From NCBI GenBank assembly GCA_041655595.1, contig JBBAFB010000111.1, positions 1 through 7,349 on the forward strand: 7,349 nucleotides of DNA. Reading direction: 5' to 3'. Positions within the stretch are counted from its first letter, which is position 1. Each line of letters begins with the position of its first letter. Position numbers and translations under genes: made by a program. This document shows, in pieces, positions 1 through 4,655 of this stretch. Origin of the DNA: JBBAFB01 sp041655595. Lineage in GTDB: Bacteria > Bacillota > DULZ01. Under the pieces are notes generated by a model. It did no database searches, was not told where the DNA came from, and saw nothing but the letters and a program-made list of their open reading frames with translations.

Positions 1-1201
1 GATCCAAGGCCCCATCTACCTGAGTGGGCAAGGCTTGGGCCAGCTCCTCCAATTCCAAATCCAAGGGTTCTTTTACACCGGGAGCAGGAATTAGACCACC
101 TGCAAATTTATTAATCATAGAGGTCGCACGGCTTAAAAGATTGCCAAAATCATTAGCCAGATCTACATTAATCCTATTAACCAAAGCCCCCTCCGAGTAA
201 TAGAAATCCTGTCCTAAGGGCATTTCTCTCAGTAAAAAATAGCGAATGGCATCCGACCCGTAACGGTCAACTAAGACATTGGGATCCACCACGTTACCCT
301 TGGATTTAGACATTTTGCCCCCTTCCAACAGTAGCCAGCCGTGGGCAAAAACCTCCTTGGGCAATTCGACATCCATGGCCATCAGCATAATGGGCCAAAT
401 AATGGTGTGAAAGCGAACTATATCCTTGCCCACTAAATGCCTGGCTTCGGGCCAAAATTTTGGAAACAGGGGATTATCCCTACCAAAACCCAAGGCTGTA
501 ATGTAGTTGCTCAATGCATCGAACCACACATAGATCACATGTTTTTCATTGATAGGAACGGGTATGCCCCAATCAAAGGTAGTTCTAGAAACACATAAAT
601 CCTCCAAGCCCTGTTTAATGAAGTTGACCATTTCGTTTTTTCTGCTGACCGGCTGGATAAAATTTGGATTGGTTTCGATATGAGTCAAAAGGCGATCGGC
701 GTATTTGCTCATTTTAAAGAAATAGCTCTCTTCCTTGACCAGCTCCACCGGCCGATGACAATCGGGACAATTGCCATCCATCACTTCTCTTTCGCTCCAA
801 AAGGCTTCACAATGGTAGCAGTATTGACCCTCGTATTCAGACTTATAAATATCACCTTTTTCGTAAATCCGCATAAATATTTCCTGCACGATTTGCTGAT
901 GGCGATCCTCGGTGGTGCGAATAAAATCATCATAGGCAATATCCATTTTGGCCCACAGGTCCTGAAAACCGCCCACAATTTGGTCCACTAATTCTTGGGG
1001 AGTTTTTCCCGCTTCTTTAGCCCTTCTTTGAATCTTTTGACCGTGCTCATCAGAGCCGGTTAAAAAATAGGTGTCATTACCCTTTAAGCGATTAAACCGG
1101 GCCAAGGTATCCGCCATCGTGGTAGTTAAGGCATGGCCGATATGTAGGTTATCACTGGGATAATAAATAGGTGTGGTGATGTAATATGCATTTTTTTTCA
1201 T
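1..1201 (-). CDS. metG: Methionyl-tRNA synthetase (MetRS), N-terminal 400 codons, 3' end outside window
   Basis: Class I aminoacyl-tRNA synthetase that charges tRNA-Met with methionine in the cytoplasm. I translated key stretches of the minus strand. The protein opens MKKNAYYITTPIYYPSDNLH with the class I signature HIGH at residues 20-23. Two zinc-knuckle pairs follow, C128-x2-C131 and C145-x2-C148. The second signature KMSKS is at 296-300, and the typical helical-domain stretch RINVDLANDFGNLLSR comes after it. All these motifs share one frame, so I see no frameshift. The ATG at 1201 is chosen because GGAGGT (1208-1213) lies 6 nt upstream and the HIGH motif is near residue 20, as usual. The frame is open to the left edge; the family is usually about 640-660 residues when a C-terminal tRNA-binding domain is present, so roughly 60% is seen. 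It is divergent from abrB with its own promoter at 1294-1322. Identification is near certain. Confidence 0.97.
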   Translation of the reverse strand, partial: MKKNAYYITTPIYYPSDNLHIGHALTTTMADTLARFNRLKGNDTYFLTGSDEHGQKIQRRAKEAGKTPQELVDQIVGGFQDLWAKMDIAYDDFIRTTEDRHQQIVQEIFMRIYEKGDIYKSEYEGQYCYHCEAFWSEREVMDGNCPDCHRPVELVKEESYFFKMSKYADRLLTHIETNPNFIQPVSRKNEMVNFIKQGLEDLCVSRTTFDWGIPVPINEKHVIYVWFDALSNYITALGFGRDNPLFPKFWPEARHLVGKDIVRFHTIIWPIMLMAMDVELPKEVFAHGWLLLEGGKMSKSKGNVVDPNVLVDRYGSDAIRYFLLREMPLGQDFYYSEGALVNRINVDLANDFGNLLSRATSMINKFAGGLIPAPGVKEPLDLELEELAQALPTQVDGALD

Positions 1202-1224
1202 CTTTTTACCTCCAAACATTTTTA

Positions 1225-1246
1225 CAAACAAAAGAACCGTCCTCTT
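1225..1246 (-). repeat. REP-like repeat fragment in the metG leader
   Basis: On the minus strand this stretch contains GGACGGTTCT followed by TTTTGTTTG. The first ten bases are identical to the core of the repeat units at 1346-1375 and 1378-1407, and the end again has GTTTG after a small length difference. It is therefore an outlying, diverged copy in inverse orientation to those two, lying in the transcribed leader of metG between the promoter and the Shine-Dalgarno site. Whether it is a decayed unit or an independent insertion cannot be decided from one sequence. Confidence 0.6.
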
Positions 1247-1293
1247 ATTTGATTCTCTCCGCATTTTAAAAACAATTGCTTCAATTATTGCTA

Positions 1294-1322
1294 ATTGTAA
1301 ATAATGGTTATCCATCTGTCAA
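1294..1322 (-). promoter_or_regulatory. Sigma-A promoter of metG
   Basis: The minus strand reads TTGACA (1317-1322), a 17-nt spacer, then TACAAT (1294-1299). The -35 is a perfect consensus, the -10 matches 5 of 6 bases, and the spacing is optimal. Transcription should begin near 1287, giving a leader of about 86 nt before the metG ATG at 1201. The leader's 5' end can form a weak AU-rich hairpin (1271-1289). Confidence 0.85.
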
Positions 1323-1332
1323 GGGCAAAGGA

Positions 1333-1345
1333 CAAACAGGGGCGG
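1333..1345 (+). repeat. Truncated REP-like unit
   Basis: CAAACAGGGGCGG matches the first 15 bases of the full units immediately downstream, with a 2-base deletion. It abuts the first full unit at 1346 and looks like a decayed third tandem copy. It begins 11 bases beyond the -35 of the metG promoter. Confidence 0.6.
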
Positions 1346-1375
1346 GCAAACAGGGGGACGGTTCTCCGTTTGACG
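1346..1375 (+). repeat. REP-like unit A, direct copy 1
   Basis: A 30-bp unit beginning GCAAACAGGGGGACGGTT and ending TCTCCGTTTGACG (the two quoted pieces share one T). It is identical over all 30 bases to unit B, which starts 32 bp downstream. The unit is itself an imperfect palindrome (CAAAC near the start, GTTTG near the end, G-rich against C/T-rich arms), so a single copy could fold into a small hairpin, as REP sequences do. I recall similar GGGGACGGTTCT repeats in Clostridia genomes, some near REP-associated tyrosine transposases. That association is recalled knowledge and not shown here; no transposase gene is in the window. Confidence 0.85.
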
Positions 1376-1377
1376 AC

Positions 1378-1407
1378 GCAAACAGGGGGACGGTTCTCCG
1401 TTTGACG
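1378..1407 (+). repeat. REP-like unit B, direct copy 2 and left arm of long hairpin
   Basis: Identical to unit A over 30 bases and separated from it by only 2 bases. It is also the left arm of a long inverted repeat with unit C (1442-1471). The 34-nt loop (1408-1441) is A/T-rich. Confidence 0.88.
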
Positions 1408-1441
1408 CAAAAAAAGAAAACTTATCATTTGTTGAGAAACT

Positions 1442-1471
1442 CGTCAAACGGGGAACCGTCCCCCTGTTTGC
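1442..1471 (-). repeat. REP-like unit C, inverted copy and right arm of long hairpin
   Basis: The reverse complement of units A and B at 29 of 30 positions. The one difference, G at 1452 opposite T at 1397, becomes a G-U wobble in a plus-strand RNA, so B and C could form an uninterrupted 30-bp stem. Pairing stops exactly at the unit boundaries on both sides, which shows the element is a discrete unit. Confidence 0.88.
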
Positions 1472-1542
1472 CTACAAATTAGGCCCTATTTCGTGAATAA
1501 TCGCGCAACTTGGTTATTAATGTAATTTATTTGCTAAATAGG

Positions 1543-1571
1543 TTGACTTTTAATGGAATCGTTGGTATCAT
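1543..1571 (+). promoter_or_regulatory. Sigma-A promoter of abrB with extended -10
   Basis: TTGACT (1543-1548), a 17-nt spacer, then TATCAT (1566-1571), each 5 of 6 against the sigma-A consensus. A TG at 1563-1564 just before the -10 gives an extended -10 (TGGTATCAT). Transcription should start near 1578, about 40 nt ahead of the abrB start codon. Confidence 0.8.
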
Positions 1572-1583
1572 TTAGCTAGGTTC

Positions 1584-1590
1584 TGTCGAA
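1584..1590 (+). promoter_or_regulatory. Spo0A box (0A box) in the abrB promoter region
   Basis: TGTCGAA is a perfect match to the Spo0A binding consensus (TGNCGAA). It lies at about +7 to +13 from the predicted abrB start site. In B. subtilis, Spo0A~P represses abrB from boxes downstream of the promoter, so position and target gene both fit. A second site one helical turn downstream (1594-1600, TGTTATT) matches at only 3 of 7 positions and may be degenerate or absent. Confidence 0.75.
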
Positions 1591-1602
1591 TCATGTTATT
1601 TA

Positions 1603-1610
1603 GGGGGAGG
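1603..1610 (+). promoter_or_regulatory. Shine-Dalgarno site that fixes the abrB TTG start
   Basis: GGGGGAGG followed by 8 nt and then TTG at 1619. No ATG or GTG in frame nearby would keep the conserved KSTGIVRKVDELGRVV start, so the TTG is the likely start. Confidence 0.85.
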
Positions 1611-1618
1611 CGAAAAAA

Positions 1619-1867
1619 TTGATCAAATCAACAGGCATTGTCAGAAAAGTTGACGAACTAGGCAGGGTTGTAATCCCAATTGAGCTACGTAGAACACTAG
1701 GCATTGATGAAAAAGATGCTTTGGAAATTTATGTAGATCATGAAAAAATCATTCTTAAAAAATATGAACCCGCCTGTGTGTTCTGCGGCAACGCTGAAAA
1801 CGTCCAGGTTTTTAAAGGCAAAAATGTATGTAGCGACTGTATGAAATCCATGTTTGAAGCAGTATAA
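1619..1867 (+). CDS. abrB: AbrB-family transition-state regulator with Cys-rich C-terminus
   Basis: Cytoplasmic DNA-binding protein, 82 residues; in Bacillus AbrB represses stationary-phase and sporulation genes during growth. Residues 1-50 carry the swapped-hairpin AbrB DNA-binding domain: KSTGIVRKVDELGRVVIPIE at 3-22, then RRTLGI and LEIYVD...IILKKYEP, very close to B. subtilis AbrB as I remember it. The C-terminal half differs from the Bacillus multimerisation domain and has C53-x2-C56 and C71-x2-C74, a possible zinc ribbon like that in many clostridial AbrB proteins. The TTG start has a strong ribosome-binding site. The gene is monocistronic, with a sigma-A promoter and 0A box upstream and a terminator 18 nt after the stop. 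It could be the paralogue Abh, but the 0A box and the position next to rsmI and metG favour AbrB. Confidence 0.95.
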   Translation: MIKSTGIVRKVDELGRVVIPIELRRTLGIDEKDALEIYVDHEKIILKKYEPACVFCGNAENVQVFKGKNVCSDCMKSMFEAV

Positions 1868-1884
1868 ACATACAACCTTCAAAG

Positions 1885-1908
1885 AGGCATCCCATGGGAT
1901 GCCTTTTT
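1885..1908 (+). terminator. Intrinsic terminator of abrB between convergent genes
   Basis: A perfect 20-bp palindrome at 1885-1904 (AGGCATCCCA and its reverse complement) followed by a T run ending at 1908. It sits 18 nt after the abrB stop. The minus-strand operon ends at 1909, so the hairpin also lies just after the rsmI stop. In that direction the T tract is weak and interrupted (CTTTG), so bidirectional function is possible but less sure. Confidence 0.88.
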
Positions 1909-2769
1909 CTACCTCCTGCCTTCCACTTTCACCACCTGATACACTTCTCTTTTCGGCAGCCCCAGCTCTTTAGCCGCTTCCTTAATCGCTTCTTTTTCAT
2001 CTAGACCGCCTATTTTTATTTCTTCTACCAATTGGATTATTTGCTCTTTAGTCAGCAGAGGTGGTTGTTCCGGATTTTTTTGTTTGCCCTCAATTAGAAG
2101 TGTGAATTCCCCTTTAGGGGAAACTGCCTCAAAATGTTCGATTAACTGAGTTGCCGTCCCCCTCAAAAACTCCTCATAATGCTTTGTCAGCTCCCTGGCA
2201 GCGACCATTTTTCTGCCCGGAAAAAGCTTTTCAAAATCTCGCAGAGTTGCCAATAGGCGGTGGGGAGCCTCATAAAAAACTAAAGTCCTTTCTTCTGCCT
2301 GCAGTCTTGTTAAAAAGCCCTGTCTTTCCTGATTGCTTCTTGGCAAAAACCCTTCAAAGGCAAATCTATCAGTGGGTAAACCGGAAGCTACCAAGGCGCT
2401 GATGGCAGCTGTGGCCCCCGGAATGGGCACCACCGGGAAACCGGCTTCTATCGCCAACTGTACCATTAGGCTGCCCGGATCAGATATTCCGGGGGTTCCC
2501 GCATCGGAAACCAAGGCTATTTGTTTGCCCTCTCCCAACAGCTCCACTAACCGGGCCCCCTTTTGCTTGGCATTATGCCGATGATAGCTGGTCAAAGGAG
2601 TGGCAATCTGATAATGATTAAGTAATTTTTTTGTATGCCGGGTGTCTTCTGCCGCAATTAAATCTGCCTCTTTTAGTATCCTTAGTGCCCTGAAGGTTAG
2701 ATCCTCCAAATTACCGATGGGTGTGGCACATAAATAAAGGACACCCCCGTTTTCAGCGACCTGCTCCAA
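1909..2769 (-). CDS. rsmI: 16S rRNA (cytidine-1402 2'-O)-methyltransferase RsmI
   Basis: SAM-dependent enzyme that 2'-O-methylates C1402 in the decoding centre of 16S rRNA, tuning fidelity together with RsmH. With the TTG start at 2769 it has 286 residues, close to the family length. Visible are the tetrapyrrole-methylase fold signatures ATPIGNLEDLTFRAL (from residue 15), AAEDTRHTKKLL (39-50) and the SAM-binding loop SDAGTPGISDPG (88-99), plus a charged helical C-terminal segment (about 239-286) matching the RsmI helix-turn-helix extension. The frame is open to 2841, but that extension lies within the preceding methyltransferase gene and resembles nothing in RsmI. The TTG has a G-rich ribosome-binding site and leaves a 17-nt overlap with the upstream gene, suggesting translational coupling. 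It is the last gene of the operon. In B. subtilis yazA precedes it; here it does not. Confidence 0.95.
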   Translation of the reverse strand: MEQVAENGGVLYLCATPIGNLEDLTFRALRILKEADLIAAEDTRHTKKLLNHYQIATPLTSYHRHNAKQKGARLVELLGEGKQIALVSDAGTPGISDPGSLMVQLAIEAGFPVVPIPGATAAISALVASGLPTDRFAFEGFLPRSNQERQGFLTRLQAEERTLVFYEAPHRLLATLRDFEKLFPGRKMVAARELTKHYEEFLRGTATQLIEHFEAVSPKGEFTLLIEGKQKNPEQPPLLTKEQIIQLVEEIKIGGLDEKEAIKEAAKELGLPKREVYQVVKVEGRR

Positions 2770-3508
2770 ATAAATTACCCCCCGCGAATAGAGCCTCCAT
2801 TTGCTCCGTATACTTGCCCTCTTCCGTTCTGATATAGACACCGGGCAAAACTTTCAAGGGGGTTTTAATGCCCAATACCCCCTCAGCCAGCATTAGCTTA
2901 CTGACTGAATTTTGATCAGGATAAACAAAGGCCAAGCGAGATAAGGAGAATCCATACTGGTTAAACAAAAATAGTAAATCCGACAGCCTATCTCCCTTGT
3001 GGACCAGCAGGAAACGACCCTTCCGTCTTAGTAGTTCACTAGCGGCCCTTACAAAATCCTCCAAGGTGCCTTCCAATTCATGGCGGGCAACGGCCTTTTC
3101 GGTTTGGGCGCTCAACCTGCCTGTCCGGGAAACAAAAAAAGGAGGATTGGCCACCACTTTATCCCAATTGCCCAGCCACTCCCCTCTTAAAGCCCGCAAA
3201 TCTCCCCTGATGATGTTTATCTTATCGGCCAAGCCATTAATTGCTACACTGCGAACAGCTTGATCCGCTAGGTTTTCTTGTAGCTCCAGCCCCAGTACCT
3301 TCAAATCGGGTTCTCTTCTCACAAGCAATAAAGGGATTATTCCCGAGCCGGTGCCTAAATCAAAAATACGTTCACCCGCTATTCCTTCCACAAAGCCCGC
3401 CAGCAAAACAGCATCCAGAGAAAAACGGTAGCCAGCTTTGTTTTGAATTAGCCACAAACCCGGTGCCAACTCCTCAAGCTGCTCCCCGTCCTTAAGCTGT
3501 GCCTTCAT
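2753..3508 (-). CDS. trmN6: tRNA1(Val) (adenine-37-N6)-methyltransferase (YabB/TrmN6 family)
   Basis: Predicted SAM-dependent N6-adenine methyltransferase acting on A37 of a tRNA, by similarity to B. subtilis YabB and E. coli YfiC/TrmN6. With ATG at 3508 it has 251 residues, normal for the family. The Rossmann SAM motif DLGTGSG is at 50-56, the acidic residue after strand 2 at E75 (GLELQEN), and the amino-methyltransferase catalytic motif NPPF at 121-124. The N-terminal FSLDAVLLA (29-37) is typical of the family. The frame is open to 3628, but the extra residues overlap yabA in another frame and look non-native. ATG 3535 is a possible alternative start, but only the ATG at 3508 has a well-placed ribosome-binding site. 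It overlaps yabA by 17 nt and rsmI by 17 nt. The exact tRNA substrate is inference. Confidence 0.9.
   Translation of the reverse strand: MKAQLKDGEQLEELAPGLWLIQNKAGYRFSLDAVLLAGFVEGIAGERIFDLGTGSGIIPLLLVRREPDLKVLGLELQENLADQAVRSVAINGLADKINIIRGDLRALRGEWLGNWDKVVANPPFFVSRTGRLSAQTEKAVARHELEGTLEDFVRAASELLRRKGRFLLVHKGDRLSDLLFLFNQYGFSLSRLAFVYPDQNSVSKLMLAEGVLGIKTPLKVLPGVYIRTEEGKYTEQMEALFAGGNLFGAGR
2778..2783 (-). promoter_or_regulatory. Ribosome-binding site deciding the rsmI start
   Basis: The minus strand reads GGGGGG, then TAATTTAT, then TTG at 2769, a spacing of 8 nt. It is embedded in the last codons of the upstream methyltransferase. It is not a perfect AGGAGG match, but it is the best-placed purine run for any start in this frame. 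Confidence 0.6.
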
Positions 3509-3803
3509 CCCCTTTACCCCCTCGTCCAACTCCATCCTTGCGGATGAAATCCAGACAAAACAAACAATCCTCTTCCTTAGCACGAAATTGGCCAAAATGG
3601 GCATGACAAATATGAAAGCCCTCCTCATAAAGTTTGGCTAGGTTTTCAAAGGCAACCCCTTCTTCCTGCTTGGCAAAGAGCTTTTCCCTTAGTTGTTCAT
3701 TTTGATCTTCTAAAGCGTAGGCATGCATTTTTAGCTCCTGAATCTCTGTCAATAAATAATCTACCTTTGCCTCCAAATCCATTACCATCCGCACTAGTTT
3801 CAT
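3492..3803 (-). CDS. yabA: Replication initiation control protein YabA
   Basis: Small regulator that in B. subtilis binds DnaA and DnaN and prevents over-initiation of chromosome replication. The 103-residue product has an N-terminal heptad-rich coiled coil (about residues 7-48: MDLEAKVDYLLTEIQELK and so on) used for oligomerisation. The C-terminal metal-binding domain has HICHAHF (64-70) and CLFC (80-83), giving candidate ligands C66, C80 and C83 plus a histidine. ATG 3803 is preceded by GAGGTG (3809-3814) at 5 nt. The protein is slightly short for the family (about 115-120), and its Gly-rich tail (GVGRGGKGDEGTA) is encoded where the reading frame overlaps the start of the next gene. It sits 21 nt downstream of ricT. 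Confidence 0.92.
   Translation of the reverse strand: MKLVRMVMDLEAKVDYLLTEIQELKMHAYALEDQNEQLREKLFAKQEEGVAFENLAKLYEEGFHICHAHFGQFRAKEEDCLFCLDFIRKDGVGRGGKGDEGTA
3517..3523 (-). promoter_or_regulatory. Ribosome-binding site deciding the trmN6 start
   Basis: GAGGGGG on the minus strand, 8 nt before the ATG at 3508 and inside the 3' end of yabA. The in-frame ATG at 3535 has only an AAGG directly abutting it, which is too close, so 3508 is preferred. Confidence 0.65.
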
Positions 3804-3824
3804 ACTAACACCTCTATGGTTTGT

Positions 3825-4655
3825 CTATTGCTGTTCTTGACAGCCGGTACATCTTTCCCTGACCACCTCAATTTTGTTGACGGGAAAATCTATCCGCCCC
3901 TCATTTGGCAAATTAACAACAACCTTTTCCCTTAACAAGTTGGTATCCACTACTTGTCCGATGCCCATAGGGGTTCTGACCGTGGCCCCGACACAGGGAA
4001 CAATTTCTCTGGCCCTTTCATAAACATCGTTTTCATATTTTAGGCAACACATCAAGCGGCCGCAGATACCCGATATTTTAGTCGGGTTTAGGGATAAGCC
4101 CTGATCCTTTGCCATTCTGATAGAAACGGGCTCAAAATCACCCAGGAAAGTTGCACAGCAGAGCCCCCTACCACAGCCTCCAAGCCCCCCCAGCATTTTG
4201 GCCTCATCTCGCACCCCTACCTGCCTGAGTTCTATTCGGGTACGAAAGACGGCAGCTAAATCTTTTACCAGTTCTCTAAAATCCACCCTGCCTTCGGCGG
4301 TAAAGTAGAAAATGATTTTGCTAACATCGAAGGTATATTCAACCTCAATTAATTTCATAGGCAGTTCATGCTCTTTAATTTTTTTTAAGCAAATCTCAAA
4401 GGCTTCCTGTTCCTTTTTTTCGTTAATCTCTACCGCTTTTTGATCCTCTTGGGTGGCAATTCGCAAAACCTTTTTCAAGGGCTGTACCACCTCGGAATCA
4501 TTTACCTCTTTTGCAGCCACTACTACCTCGCCAAACTCCACACCCCGAGATGTTTCTACAATTACCTTTTGCCCTACTTCTATTGCTAAATCCTCCGGAT
4601 CGAAATAATATATTTTCCCCGCCTTTTTAAAACGCGTACCTATAACCCTAACCAT
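3825..4655 (-). CDS. ricT: RicT (YaaT), PSP1-domain regulatory iron-sulfur protein
   Basis: Cytoplasmic protein of 276 residues, the family length. In B. subtilis it forms a complex with RicA (YmcA) and RicF (YlbF) that carries [4Fe-4S] clusters, stimulates the phosphorelay to Spo0A, promotes competence and biofilm formation, and partners RNase Y in mRNA maturation. The PSP1 C-terminal domain occupies roughly residues 60-145. The cysteine-rich core follows: GGCGRGLCC with C161, C166 and C167, then GICGRLMCC with C198, C203 and C204, and a terminal CTGC (C269, C272). The conserved cluster-binding cysteines thus appear intact. ATG 4655 has an excellent ribosome-binding site (AGAGGAGG, 4662-4669, 6 nt spacing) and overlaps the holB stop by 8 nt. 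ricA and ricF are not in this window. Confidence 0.94.
   Translation of the reverse strand: MVRVIGTRFKKAGKIYYFDPEDLAIEVGQKVIVETSRGVEFGEVVVAAKEVNDSEVVQPLKKVLRIATQEDQKAVEINEKKEQEAFEICLKKIKEHELPMKLIEVEYTFDVSKIIFYFTAEGRVDFRELVKDLAAVFRTRIELRQVGVRDEAKMLGGLGGCGRGLCCATFLGDFEPVSIRMAKDQGLSLNPTKISGICGRLMCCLKYENDVYERAREIVPCVGATVRTPMGIGQVVDTNLLREKVVVNLPNEGRIDFPVNKIEVVRERCTGCQEQQ

Larger units (their letters stand above)
1202..1618. other. Divergent metG-abrB intergenic region, 417 bp
   Basis: No credible gene lies here. From left to right it holds the metG Shine-Dalgarno site, a REP-like fragment inside the metG leader, an AT-rich inverted repeat near the predicted metG transcription start (1271-1289), the metG sigma-A promoter, the REP-like repeat cluster, an AT-rich stretch (1472-1542) where I see only a weak imperfect inverted repeat (about 1494-1520), the abrB sigma-A promoter, a Spo0A box, and the abrB Shine-Dalgarno site. 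No T-box or S-box signature is visible upstream of metG. The inferred metG leader of about 86 nt is also too short for either riboswitch. Confidence 0.85.

Noticed and set aside
365..371. TTCGACA, a Spo0A-box match on the minus strand inside metG
   Set aside because: It is in the middle of coding sequence. About one chance match to this 7-mer is expected per window of this size when both strands are counted.
680..991. 103-codon plus-strand frame antisense to metG
   Set aside because: It lies entirely across the metG zinc-knuckle region, which has clear conserved motifs on the minus strand; there is no supporting ribosome-binding site.
1202..1293. T-box or SAM riboswitch in the metG leader
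   Set aside because: The inferred leader is about 86 nt, too short, and has neither a T-box sequence nor the S-box core.
1346..1407. Possible CRISPR array (two identical 30-bp repeats)
   Set aside because: The gap between repeats is 2 bp, with no spacer of 25-45 bp, the third copy is truncated and the last is inverted. No cas genes are nearby.
1402..1430. Promoter-like TTGACG at the end of repeat unit B with TATCAT downstream
   Set aside because: Spacing to TATCAT is only 15 bp, and the hexamer at 17 bp (TCATTT) is poor. The abrB promoter at 1543-1571 is much better.
1276..1482. 68-codon plus-strand open frame in the metG-abrB gap
   Set aside because: It runs across the tandem repeats and an AT-rich gap, has no ribosome-binding site or recognisable sequence, and overlaps the divergent metG promoter. 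Its apparent openness comes from the repeat units.
2770..2841. Longer rsmI start at 2841 (310 residues)
   Set aside because: The extra 24 residues overlap the upstream methyltransferase, are rich in Arg/Ser with no family resemblance, and would give an 89-bp overlap. TTG 2769 has a suitable ribosome-binding site.
3509..3628. Longer trmN6 start at 3628 (291 residues)
   Set aside because: The extension is the shadow of yabA in another frame. The family begins close to the ATG at 3508.
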